The notes beneath the pieces were generated by a model. That model did no database searches, was not told where the DNA came from, and was given only the letters and a program-made list of their open reading frames with translations. The translations under genes and the position numbers were made by a program. A stretch of DNA of 64,000 nt from Chrysopilus asiliformis. Its lineage: Eukaryota; Arthropoda; Insecta; Diptera; Rhagionidae. The DNA lies in NCBI GenBank assembly GCA_964034945.1, contig OZ035960.1, positions 67,177,936-67,241,935 of the forward strand, given 5' to 3'. Below are positions 22,338 through 33,003 of this stretch, piece after piece (the stretch's first letter is position 1; each line of letters opens with the position of its first letter).

Positions 22338-23119
22338 ACCTGCACGGTCAAATTAGAGCAGAGTTTTTGGTCTGCGACCTCGAGTCGCGTCTAAAAAAGT
22401 TTTTTGTCTGCGACCTTAATCGCGACTTAGAAATAAAGTATGCAACTAGAGTTGCTACTCAAATTTTAAAAACAAAATAAAAACTTAATAATAAAATTAG
22501 AAATTGGCCGAGGGTTTTGCCCTAGATGCCTCAAATTGTTGCGCTCTGCTGCAACGAAGTAGGAATTTAAACAACTAAAAACAAGTCTCGATAGGCCCTT
22601 TAAACAATTTAGTGACTAACTAGGGAAATATTAAAAATCTTGTAATACATTAAGTGAAAAGAACGCGTAAATTGATAAGTGAATTTTTGTAAAATTAAAT
22701 TAATTGAGTTCATACAAAGTCTATTGAAATAAAGTAAGAAATGAGTGAAATGTATTAAGAGTTATTGTACAATCAAAATCTATCAAATCAGAAAATATAA
22801 TTTCATTAAAAAACACTGAAATAAAAATAAAACTCTAAACAAAACCACGTTAAATGATATATCAGAAAATTTGAATTAAAGAAAGTAATATTTAAATCAA
22901 GAAGAGTTAAGTGAATCTTTAAGAACTATGAATTAGCTAAACTATCCTTGAATTGAACTAAGGAAAGTGAGAATTTGATTAAACTTTGAACTATATTGAT
23001 AAGTGAAACTTGTATTAAAACGTTGAAATAAATTACAAACTATTAACTAAAATTCTTCGTTGTTTCATTCATTTTATTTTATGTCTTTTTTCTATTTTGT
23101 AAAATCCACGACATAAAAT

Positions 23120-23135
23120 TGGCGCAGCCGGTAGG
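23120..23135 (+). other. Primer-binding site of element B
   Basis: TGGCGCAGCCGGTAGG starts six bases after the LTR end. It is of the 17.6/297 type and is shared with element E, which is not the PBS type of element A. Confidence 0.8.
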
Positions 23136-24603
23136 ATGCGTTTTTTATTGAAAACATTTTTTCTATAACGCATCCAGTGATCCGAATCAAACTCGGGAAA
23201 ATATACAAACAAAAACAGACAAAAGTGAAAATTCATTGAACAATTAAGTAAAAAATCATTGAACAATTAAGTGAAAATTCTTTGAATTAGTAAAAGAAAA
23301 AACAGTTTTGAAGATTTTTTTAAAGTCAATTAAATTTGTCTATAGACAAAAGTGAAGAAAATGAATAAATAAAAGTGAAAAAGTGAAACTCATCAAACAT
23401 TTATTATCCGACGGGAAAATATTATGAACAATCAAGAAGTTAAGTAAAATAAAAATGAAATTTTTTGAAAAGAAAATTAGTGAAAAGGAGTACGCTCCTC
23501 AATTTGTGACAACAGTGCGATCGGTGAACGCGCACCAACGGTGGACAAGTACGATCATTGAACGTACCAACGAGGAAAAATGTAATTAAAACTGAAGGAA
23601 GACTACATCTAATCAACAAAATAATTTTAATAAGAGGAAATACATCCTGGTCCAAACAACGAAAAATAACGGTGGACATGATTCAACAAAATAACCGACA
23701 ATAAAAAGTCGGTCAATAAGAACGATGAACGCGCACCTACGGTGGACAAAAGTGCGATCGGTGAACGCGCACCAACGTGGAAGTATAATTAACAACCAGT
23801 TAAAGCAGCCAACAATAAACAGCAAACAACAATCAACAGGAACAACTGCAGCAACAGAAGCAGTCACAACAACAAATAAATAATAAATAATAATAATAAT
23901 TTTTTTTCTTAACGATAAAAACAAAATAATAAAGAAATGTGAAAATAAAGTAAGTCCAAGGTAGGACCATTTTATATTAAAAAATATATTTAGAGATAAG
24001 ATTATTTGAAATAAGAGAATAAGAGTATAGGAATATATTAGTATATAAAAGTAAAGTATTTTTCTTGTTTTCTCCCGAAAAATAAAATAATAAATTAAAT
24101 AATAAAAGTCGCGAAGTAAATTCTCAACGCGTTCCACGTAAGAAAAATAAGTTTTCTTCCTTTCTAAGAAAAAAATTTTTTTTTGACTGAATATAAAGTC
24201 AATACATTTGATACATTTGATGAAAATTGATTCCCATAAATATGTGGAATTTTGGTTCTCTTTATATTTTAACCCACGATTTTGGTTTTCAAGACCATAC
24301 AGAAAAAATCTACGACAAAATTTTGATTTTATAGGAATTTGCGTCCTAGGGAAACCCCCATTAAATATGAGGAATATTGGTTTCCCTAGAAGATTCATTT
24401 CCTAATAACAAAATTTTTGAAATTGTAATACGAAATTGTTAAAAATTTCGAAATAAAATTTGTTTTTACTGCATTTTATGTGGAAAAGAATTAAAAAATT
24501 AAATACGATAATTGAACAATCTGGCAAGATCATAAAAAAAAAAAAATTGTGTATTTTTATATAAACGAAATATATATATAGAGAAATTTCGAATTAAAGT
24601 AAA
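23136..24603 (+). other. Leader of element B
   Basis: An untranslated, A-rich 1.5-kb leader. The motif GTGCGATCGGTGAACGCGCA followed by CCAACG recurs at about 23514 and 23753, with partial copies near 23548 and 23723. This could be a packaging or RNA-structure signal. A long antisense open frame here is low-complexity and not credible. Confidence 0.55.
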
Positions 24604-27600
24604 ATGAACATGGATTCCTACACGGAAGAATATGCTACAGTATATGCAAGTCCAATTTCTGTTGTACCTAGAGGAAATAATATCAATTTTGAAATAAAGC
24701 AACGATGGCGAAAGGGAAGTAATTTTCAAAACAATAATCATACAAATCGAGAACGTCGATATGATTCGAATCAATTTTACGATAAACAGATAAAATGTAG
24801 TTTTTGTCAGCGCCAAGGTCATAAAAGACACCAGTGTGGGTATTTAAACTCTTGGCAGCAACAACCTCTAACGCCCCAAATTAAGGCGACAGAAGATCAA
24901 TATTGTGAATTCGGCCAAAGGCTAGATCAAAATATTAATGATTGTGTCTCCAAAACAAAATGGCAGACAAATCCCGAATTTGATCCCGTTAAAGATATCG
25001 CAGATTTTATTATAAAAAAGATACCACAATTTTCTGGCGAACCTAGTCCTACACGGAAAAATGAGGTTCAAAGGCATTTACAAATAGCCAAAAGCTATTA
25101 CGAAACAGTAAACGCCAACTATAAAATAACATTTTTAAAGTACCTGCCGATGTTAGCTTTAAAAGGAGAAGCACATCAATTGGCCCAAACAATTTTCTTC
25201 AATACATTTGAAGAGTATGAAAAATGGTTGATTCAACTATATCTTCCGTACAAACAACCAATGGATTTGTGCGATAAACTAAGGACAATTAAACAAAAAC
25301 CTGTAGGAAATATTAATAACAAAAATAATAAATTTTGCTCGGAACAAAAAATCCACAATGTTTCGCGAATCCCTGAAAATAAAACTATTCCCCCGAAGCG
25401 ATACTATAAAACCTTTTGGGTTTCTAAACATAATGAGAATAGTAACGAATCAAAAGAAACGGAAAATATTGTAACTGCCGGAGATTTATTAATACAAATA
25501 AATAAAACGAGAAATAAAGAACAATGGAATCATTCAAAATCAAAAAATTCTGATTATAAGAATCAGGTAGGAAAATTACCTATTTTTACTGATACTATAA
25601 CAAATACTACTAAGAAGCCAACAGATAGTAGCACAATTAAGAATTTAAAAGAAAAATGTTATCGAAAGGAAAAAACTATTGAAAATTTATCCAAAGAAAA
25701 TAAGTCATTACCAGTTCATTCTATTAAACGTGATTTGTATGAAATATCTTCCAAATCGGAGAGGGGAGATTCATTCATGGTTGAAGAAATACAACCTAGC
25801 AATGGATATAATCCAACGAATTCTGAAGGTGGCCCTGTGGGGAATGATTGCATCGTTAATCTCGACGAATTTGAAATAAAAAGTACAAATTGTGATACAA
25901 TAAAGAGACTGAGTAGGACCCCTGATATGACCATTAAGTCCGAAGCAAAAAACGAAAAAATTATAAGTTCGGATAGAAAAATTGATTCACTGATGTTACA
26001 ACGGTTGTCAATTTTTTCTATATCGATTTTCAATCACATAGCTAAAACAAGAAGAACTAAACAAAAGGAAGATCAGTTAAAAAGGATAATTAAACAGACT
26101 ACCGAAACACTAAAAACATTCTTTCTAGGTTCAAGACTAGATAATAAAGAAAAAATGTCAAAAATGAAAAATTCCGAGCTAAACGCTAAAAATGAAAGTA
26201 ATTCATTAGTAAATGAAGTTAAAGATCAATATCCAAAATCAAATTCTGGTCATAGAAATCTAATAGGAAGGCCACCTGTTGATTCTATGATGAGTACTAC
26301 TAAGACCTTGAGAGGTAGTTTTTTTTTACAAATAAACAGTAAGGATTATGATATAATAGAATATTGTCCCGAAGATACTTCCCAAGCTAATGAAGCAATT
26401 AATTCATGGGAAAATTTCTATTCAAAAGATATTCAAGATAATGAAGATTCAAATAATTCTGGTCATAAGAATCGGATAGGAACACCACCTATTTTAATTG
26501 ATTCTATGATGGATACTACTGAGACTCCGAGAGAAAGTAGTACAAATAAGAATAAAAATGAATGTTATCTAGATGAAAAAATTTTTGAAAATTTATTTGA
26601 CGAAACAGGATCGGGTATGGAAAAAATTAAGAACAAAGGATTGGAAAAGACAAGTTATGAAGTCGTAAACAAGGTCAAACAAGTGAAGAAAGAGAATTTT
26701 AATGGAAAAAATAATTTACAAGGGAGTAATTATGAAAAAGGAACAAGAGGAATTAAAGAAAAAGTGATACGAGAAGTTACAAGGGAAATTGATAGTATGG
26801 AACAATCCCCTAGAAGCGAAACGATTTTACCAATTAAAGTCATTGGTGAAGGTGATATCATTTTCCAAAAGGAAATTAAAGGAGGTATCCAAGTAGCCAG
26901 TTGTCTAGCAAGAATTGATGAAAATCGCGCTATGGCGAGTGTAATAAACACTAACGAATATGAAGAAAAGTTAAGTAAAATTCAAGGAATGCCGGCAAAA
27001 GAAAATGAAATAAATGAAATAAACGTTGAGAAAAATGGAAAAAAGAATGTTGCAACGATAAGGAAGGAAAACAGTTATGACAAGAGAAGTCAAGAAGTTA
27101 TAAATGGATTAAAGCTAAATCAAAGCTATAATGAGAAAGAAAAAGAAAGAAAAATAGAAAAAAGGTTAAAACGGAAAATAGATAAAAATGAATGTTATCA
27201 AAATGGAAAAGTTTTTAGAGATTTATTTAACGAAGAAATTACGGAAATAAAAATAAACAAGAAAAAGGAATTAGAAAAAGGAAAAAATGAAATTGAAATC
27301 AAAATTAAACGAATTAAGATAGTAGATCTAAAGGAAAAGGATGAGATACAAGGAAAAGGGTATGAAAGTAAAATTGAGGAAAAAGAAAATTTAATGGACC
27401 TTTGTTTAAAAAACGACAAATTAACCTATACGAGTGCTAGTACGCTCAAAATACCAATTAAAGTTGACCACCGATTAATAAATCAAAAAGAAAGATATAA
27501 AATTGAAAACGAAATTCAAGAAATTACAGAAACAATGGCAAAAGAAAGAGTAAAGAAACAAATTAAAAAGGAAAATAATGAAGAGATACAGAAGAGCATA

Positions 27601-27675
27601 TATAAAGTTGATTATGAAATTGAAGAATTTAAAGAGTTGAGAAAAATTCAAAATAGAGAAAGATTAAAGAAATAG
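24604..27675 (+). CDS. gag: Large Gag-like protein of element B (1,023 aa)
   Basis: An intact frame from ATG (MNMDSYTEEY) to TAG. Residues 65-78 are a perfect zinc knuckle (CSFCQRQGHKRHQC, C-x2-C-x4-H-x4-C). Residues 101-114 look like a second, decayed knuckle that keeps its outer cysteines. A capsid-like domain follows at about 125-235, including LKYLPMLALKGEAHQLAQ and FEEYEKWLIQLYLPYKQPMD. Knuckles before capsid is the reverse of the usual Gag order. Residues 240-1023 are hydrophilic, K/E/N-rich, with predicted coiled-coil character. A degenerate module recurs near residues 320, 549, 619 and 862 (xxIGxPPxxxDSMxxTT then NECYxxEKxxENL). It probably makes the particle of a non-autonomous element. 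Length is about twice a normal gypsy Gag. Confidence 0.8.
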   Translation: MNMDSYTEEYATVYASPISVVPRGNNINFEIKQRWRKGSNFQNNNHTNRERRYDSNQFYDKQIKCSFCQRQGHKRHQCGYLNSWQQQPLTPQIKATEDQYCEFGQRLDQNINDCVSKTKWQTNPEFDPVKDIADFIIKKIPQFSGEPSPTRKNEVQRHLQIAKSYYETVNANYKITFLKYLPMLALKGEAHQLAQTIFFNTFEEYEKWLIQLYLPYKQPMDLCDKLRTIKQKPVGNINNKNNKFCSEQKIHNVSRIPENKTIPPKRYYKTFWVSKHNENSNESKETENIVTAGDLLIQINKTRNKEQWNHSKSKNSDYKNQVGKLPIFTDTITNTTKKPTDSSTIKNLKEKCYRKEKTIENLSKENKSLPVHSIKRDLYEISSKSERGDSFMVEEIQPSNGYNPTNSEGGPVGNDCIVNLDEFEIKSTNCDTIKRLSRTPDMTIKSEAKNEKIISSDRKIDSLMLQRLSIFSISIFNHIAKTRRTKQKEDQLKRIIKQTTETLKTFFLGSRLDNKEKMSKMKNSELNAKNESNSLVNEVKDQYPKSNSGHRNLIGRPPVDSMMSTTKTLRGSFFLQINSKDYDIIEYCPEDTSQANEAINSWENFYSKDIQDNEDSNNSGHKNRIGTPPILIDSMMDTTETPRESSTNKNKNECYLDEKIFENLFDETGSGMEKIKNKGLEKTSYEVVNKVKQVKKENFNGKNNLQGSNYEKGTRGIKEKVIREVTREIDSMEQSPRSETILPIKVIGEGDIIFQKEIKGGIQVASCLARIDENRAMASVINTNEYEEKLSKIQGMPAKENEINEINVEKNGKKNVATIRKENSYDKRSQEVINGLKLNQSYNEKEKERKIEKRLKRKIDKNECYQNGKVFRDLFNEEITEIKINKKKELEKGKNEIEIKIKRIKIVDLKEKDEIQGKGYESKIEEKENLMDLCLKNDKLTYTSASTLKIPIKVDHRLINQKERYKIENEIQEITETMAKERVKKQIKKENNEEIQKSIYKVDYEIEEFKELRKIQNRERLKK

Positions 27676-29238
27676 AGTGAAAAGGATTATAAAAAGTAAA
27701 AAAAAAAAACGAAATCGAAACGAAACCGAAATCAAAGAACCAAGGGAAATAAAGAGTAACCATAAGTTAACAAATGAAAATATAAATCTATTTTGAAACA
27801 ACAAGAAAAATAAAAGAAAAATATTGTCACTGAAAACAATCATAAAAATTTTATTTGACACAAGTAATAAAATTATATTCATGTAACAAGAAAAATATTT
27901 TATTAATTTTAATCCAGGAAAACAATAATAAAATTGTTATTAGAAGAAAGAAAAATAAGGAAATATTTTGCCAAAAAACTTTCTAAAAAAAAAAGGCAAT
28001 AATAAAGAGATAGTTTAAATAAAAAAAAATTTTTATATAAAATTTTAAGATTCAATCAATAAGAAAAATTAATCAAAAGATTTGGTATTAATATTAGGTT
28101 AAGTTAAAAAGATTAAAAAAAAAAACCCCCACCACCTAACTAAACAAAATATAACTCACCACGAAACGTAAGAATTATATCCTGATATTTTGGAGATTAA
28201 TTCTGAAAAAAATTTTTCTCTTTCCACAAAATTTTTTCTCCACAATAATTTTCATGAATTTTTTCTCCACAAATTTTTTTTTTGAATAATAATCACATTT
28301 AATCAAAAAAAAAAAACCCACATTTAGAAATTCAATGTTTGGGATTTGAACCCATTAGAAAAAACAATAAGGATATGGCCTAAATCGACCATATCCATTA
28401 CCTCGACCGAAGCAAAAAGAAAACTTTTCCGCTCAGATGCAGCACGAAAGATATATATCCACGAAGGTTAATTCAAAACTAAAAATTCTGAACAGATTCA
28501 AAATAATCCCTTGTCAAACAGGCTGGGATATCCAAATAAGAAGTAGGTAAAAAAAAAAAGGAGAAAGTTTGATTTTTTTTTTTTGGTAAAAACAGCATAC
28601 AAAAATTTTTTTTTGTTCCATGAGAGAGATGGTGGGGCAAAGGAAGAAAAGAGAGTTAATTTTATGTTAAGAATTTGATTTTAATTTTCTTTGAATAATA
28701 AAGAATAAGAATAATAAAGAATAAGAATGATAAAGGTATTTCTTTTTAATAAAGAATAAGGAAATTTTTTAAGAATTTTAAAGATTTTTTCGTAATAAAG
28801 AATAAGGAATTTTTTACTATAAAGAATAAAAATTATAAAGATATTTCTTTTAATAAAAAATAACAATTTTGAAGAATTTATTATAAAAAATAAGAATTAT
28901 TATAAATAATACGAAAAATTTTCTAAAAATAAGAAGAATTTTAAAGAATTTCTATAAAACATAAGAATTTAAAATTTTTTTACTATAAATAATAAGAATT
29001 TTAAAGATTTTCTATAAATAATAGGAAAGATTTCACTAAAAAAAAAAAAATATTAAAAATTTTGAAAAATCTCACTATAAATAATAAGAATTCTATAAAA
29101 AATAAGATTTTTTTTTGCCGAAATTTTTTTTTTCTCTAAAAAAAAAAAAAGAAAAACGATGAATTTCTTTTCTTCAAGCAACCCTGTAACCAGTTAAATT
29201 AATATTTGAAAAAATGCTTTTAGCATTTTTCCTTGTTT
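27676..29238 (+). other. A/T-only tail of element B, no pol
   Basis: Homopolymer A and T runs and variants of AAGAATAAGAATTTTAAAGA dominate, especially 28680-29110. No frame with retroviral motifs is found. This is where protease, RT and integrase would be expected in an autonomous element. Confidence 0.75.
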
Positions 29239-29252
29239 AAAGGGGGGAGGAA
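29239..29252 (+). other. Polypurine tract of element B
   Basis: AAAGGGGGGAGGAA lies immediately upstream of the 3' LTR start TGTGGTG, the expected plus-strand priming site. Confidence 0.85.
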
Positions 29253-31555
29253 TGTGGTGAATCAGATTTTATCTGAGTTCATCACTATCAAATTTAATAC
29301 AAAAATCAAAGGGAAACCGAGAACTTTTAGGTTTACCCTCGATTACAAAATCAAAGGGAAACCAAGTTCTTTTCGAACTACCCTCAAATAAAAGAAATTA
29401 ATTCTTAATTGAATCCACATGTGTTTAGGAAAACCATATAAAAAACCCAAACACAAAATTGGATAAAAAGCAATAAATTTCAACCTTTCTTTTTTCTTTT
29501 AAATGTACTTAAAGAGCACTAAAATATTATGAGTGCAAAAATAACATTTCTTTGGAAAATATGATTCCATCGACAAATTTTGTTACAGGCAAGTGTAACT
29601 AAAATGCGTTTAAAAAACAATAAACGTCATCCCTTTTTTGATTTACAATCACCCAAAAGATCGTATGTGGTCAACATACGAAAATTATGTAAACAAACAG
29701 AATTGAGTTCATTTGGGTTCATACCAAACGAACTCATTTTTAAGTAAAATCCATGACATAGGAACATACAAGATCATGCCTAGGAAAAACCCAATGCACA
29801 CATTGATACAATTCAATTTCAGCCAATAGGCACACACGAAGTTCGTATCGAGCCTATTGCTTTGACCCTTGTGCTGCACAGCAAGTGCATATACGTTCAA
29901 TACAAAGTAGGTTGGGCATAGTTTCAACTGATCTTATGTTAGCCTTTGTGCTACATACGCATTTAATACAAAGTAGGTTGAGCAAAGTTTCAACTGATCT
30001 TGCATTAGCCCTTTGTGCTACATACGCACTGAATACAAAGTAGGTTGGGCATAGTTTCAACTGATCATGCTTTGACCCTTGTGCTGCATAGCAAGTGCAT
30101 ATGCATTGAATACAAAGTAGGTTGGGCATAGTTCAACTGATCATGCTTTGACCCTTGTGCTGCATAGCAAGTGCATACGTATTTCATACAAAGTAGGTTG
30201 GGCATAGTTTCAACTCAACTTGCATTAGCCCTCTGTGCTACATATACGTTTCATACAAAGTAGGCTGGGCATAAGCTCAACTGATCTTGCATTAGCCCTT
30301 TGTGCTACATACGCATTGAATACAAAGTAGGTTGGGCATAGTTTCAACTGATCATGCGTTAGCCCTTCATACCACATGCACGTTTAATACAAAGTAGGTT
30401 GGGCATAATCCCAACTGATTATGCATTGACCCTTACATGTCCTAAGCAAATGCATATACCAGCAATGGAAAATAGGTTGGGCATAATTCTAACCAAACTT
30501 ATGCCATCTATTATGAAATTTTAAGGAGAAAATGGAAAGTAGGATGAACTAGTTTTCCATGTACCAAATTGATCGATAATAATCGATCTTCCCCTAGTTC
30601 CAATCGTGGAACCTAATTTTTCCAATAAGAAAAAATTCCAAAAAGAAGGCTGGATAAATCTCCCACGCTAAATAATAAGATTCTAATTGAAATAGAATCT
30701 AATTAGAAATAAAGGGTTGAAAAGAAAAAGAAACAATGGAAGTAGGAATTTTTAATTACCCAAAAATTCTTATAAAAAGACCTGCACGGTCAAATTAGAG
30801 CAGAGTTTTTGGTCTGCGACCTCGAGTCGCGTCTAAAAAAGTTTTTTGTCTGCGACCTTAATCGCGACTTAGAAATAAAGTATGCAACTAGAGTTGCTAC
30901 TCAAATTTTAAAAACAAAATAAAAACTTAATAATAAAATTAGAAATTGGCCGAGGGTTTTGCCCTAGATGCCTCAAATTGTTGCGCTCTGCTGCAACGAA
31001 GTAGGAATTTAAACAACTAAAAACAAGTCTCGATAGGCCCTTTAAACAATTTAGTGACTAACTAGGGAAATATTAAAAATCTTGTAATACATTAAGTGAA
31101 AAGAACGCGTAAATTGATAAGTGAATTTTTGTAAAATTAAATTAATTGAGTTCATACAAAGTCTATTGAAATAAAGTAAGAAATGAGTGAAATGTATTAA
31201 GAGTTATTGTACAATCAAAATCTATCAAATCAGAAAATATAATTTCATTAAAAAACACTGAAATAAAAATAAAACTTTAAACAAAACCACGTTAAATGAT
31301 ATATCAGAAAATTTGAATTAAAGAAAGTAATATTTAAATCAAGAAGAGTTAAGTGAATCTTTAAGAACTATGAATTAGCTAAACTATCCTTGAATTGAAC
31401 TAAGGAAAGTGAGAATTTGATTAAACTTTGAACTATATTGATAAGTGAAACTTGTATTAAAACGTTGAAATAAATTACAAACTATTAACTAAAATTCTTC
31501 GTTGTTTCATTCATTTTATTTTATGTCTTTTTTCTATTTTGTAAAATCCACGACA
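29253..31555 (+). repeat. 3' LTR of element B, uninterrupted (2,303 bp)
   Basis: It matches the 5' LTR over its whole length and contains the minisatellite (about 29850-30500), the TATA box at 30771 and the empty hAT target site near 29525. It is followed directly by the duplication GCTT (31556-31559). Confidence 0.95.
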
Positions 31556-31870
31556 GCTTGGCCTCAGCTTGGCCCCAGATTGACCAAATAGTGGCACTTT
31601 TAATGCGAAACTAGCCTCTACGAGGCCTGCTCTAAAGTTAGCATGTTACAAACCGTTGTTTGGAGAAAAAGTAGTAAGTGCTAGAAGACCGCAAAAGATT
31701 TACCTCTATCTTCGGTAATACAGTCACTTTGTCCAATAATTTTGTATGAACTGAAACTCAGTGACTGCAAAATACAGTGGAGGCCCAATATATCGACCTA
31801 CATATATAATGTTCAGCCCGTACGTTAAATCGGGTTCGTTATAACGAAATGCGCATTAAAGATCAACATA

Positions 31871-32236
31871 CAGCCATGTTCAAAAGTGTTAGGCACCATT
31901 TCAAAATCAATTTTTTCCTGTTTACGTGTTATTATATACACAGTGAAACAATGTGATTTTAAGAATATCAAAATTTATTTATCTGACTAATATTAGGTGG
32001 GCCCACCCCTAGGCCTTATTACAGCAGCGAGTCTTTTCGGCATTGTCGCTACAAGCCTATTTTCGTGTCGTCACTTATAAAATCCCATTCCTCCTGAATA
32101 GCCCTTTTCAGGGTATCTTCTAATGTTATTTCTGTGTTTCCGGATATTTTTCTTCAAAATACTCCACAAATGCTCTATCAAAATCTATGATTTCTTTGTA
32201 AAAAATGGGGGTGGCTAACACTTTTGAACATGGCTG
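31871..32236 (-). mobile_element. Short Tc1-like element with TA duplication
   Basis: The inverted ends are CAGCCATGTTCAAAAGTGTT at both sides, flanked by TA (31869-31870 and 32237-32238). It keeps only the end of a transposase gene, so it is an internally deleted derivative. Confidence 0.8.
31993..32172 (-). pseudogene. Tc1-like transposase, C-terminal remnant
   Basis: On the minus strand HLWSILKKNIRKHRNNIRR begins the remnant and LVATMPKRLAAVIRPRGGPT ends it, the hallmark end of Tc1 transposases. An in-frame stop lies between them (after GGMGFYK). The catalytic DDE region is absent apart from the last helix. Confidence 0.8.
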
Positions 32237-32476
32237 TATGTTTTTATGAACATTATCATAATGAGATTTTAGGTTGAGGTAAATTTTAATACGATTTATT
32301 CTTAAGTGGGATAATGCTTTAATGTATGTATAAGCGTTACAAATCCCACTTAAACTGATTACATTACCTTAAAAGTTTAATTTTTCGCGACGGTTTCACG
32401 TATAACACACATTATTTACGTAACAAATAGTTTTTCGTTATATAGAATAAGAAAATTTTTCGTCTTTCACTATAGA

Positions 32477-32532
32477 GATGCTAATAATAATAATAATAAT
32501 ACAATAATATAATAATAATACGTAATAATAAT
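32477..32532. repeat. AAT microsatellite
   Basis: AATAATAATAATAATAATAC and variants, imperfect. Confidence 0.8.
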
Positions 32533-33003
32533 TCGAAACTGCTGTTCGCTATACTGGACGTTAGTTATATAGGTATACAATATAGTGGACGCCCGGAAGG
32601 GAATTTTTTTCTTCGCGGGTAAAAATATCTGTAACGGTTCTCGAAATATTTGAAAAAATTGTTCACATAAGATATTTCAGTAAATTCAATCAAACGAAAA
32701 ACTTAAATATTGACCAATTTTAAAATAAAACTAGCTTGGCCTGAGCTTGGCCAAACAGTGGGCTTTTAGTACGAAACTAGGCGTCTACGAGTGATAACCT
32801 ACATCACGTTACAAACTATTTTTTGGGAGAAAAACACTAAGTGCTGGCGAAATCTTTTGCGGTCTTCTAACACTTACTACTTTTTCTCCAAACAACGGTT
32901 TGTAACATGCTAACTTTAGAGCAGGCCTCGTAGAGGCTAGTTTCGCATTAAAAGTGCCACTATTTGGTCAATCTGGGGCCAAGCTGAGGCCAAGCTTCTA
33001 GAC

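Larger units (their letters stand above)
18936..23113 (+). repeat. 5' LTR of element B (contains hAT copy 2)
   Basis: It starts TGTGGTGAATCAGATTTTAT and ends GTAAAATCCACGACA. The ends form short inverted repeats (TGTGGTG / CCACGACA). It contains the minisatellite 21410-22060, a TATA box at 22329 and AATAAA-type signals near 22430. Confidence 0.95.
18936..31555 (+). mobile_element. Element B: gag-only LTR retrotransposon with 2.3-kb LTRs
   Basis: LTRs lie at 18936-23113 (with a hAT insertion) and 29253-31555. With the hAT and its duplicated 8 bp removed, both are exactly 2,303 bp. The target duplication is GCTT (18932-18935 and 31556-31559). The PBS is at 23120-23135 and the PPT AAAGGGGGGAGGAA at 29239-29252. 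The only long frame is 24604-27675, Gag-like. No protease, RT, RNase H, integrase or env motif is visible on either strand of the interior. LTR structure plus gag without pol resembles the TR-GAG class known from plants. By eye the LTRs differ at only two sites (22129/30569 region A/G; 22829/31270 region C/T), so the insertion is recent. Confidence 0.9.
31556..32998. mobile_element. Repeat-R inverted-repeat element flanking element B
   Basis: 31556-31703 (GCTTGGCCTCAGCTTGGCCC...) is repeated inverted at 32851-32998 with one difference noticed. A third, diverged direct copy lies at about 32735-32855, back to back with the inverted one. CTAG occurs just outside on both sides (18929-18932 region and 33000-33003). 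It may be a MITE-like element with 148-bp terminal repeats, into whose left end element B inserted. Superfamily unknown. Confidence 0.6.
16004..33003. mobile_element. Composite nested block splitting pol of element A
   Basis: Pol of A breaks off near 16003 (TTCCTATTATAC) and resumes near 33004 (CTAGACAAATGTCC). Between lie tRNA-like modules, a pogo-like element, a Helitron helicase scrap, copies of repeat R, a Tc1 remnant and element B. No clear target duplication at the outer borders was found, so the first inserted element is not identified. Confidence 0.7.

Noticed and set aside
23613..24398. 261-codon antisense frame in the leader of element B
   Set aside because: Low-complexity hydrophobic translation of A-rich leader on the opposite strand; no motif.
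31771..32600. pogo-like element from AGTGGAGGCCC to AGTGGACGCCC
   Set aside because: The two motifs are in the same orientation, not inverted, so they do not define an element.
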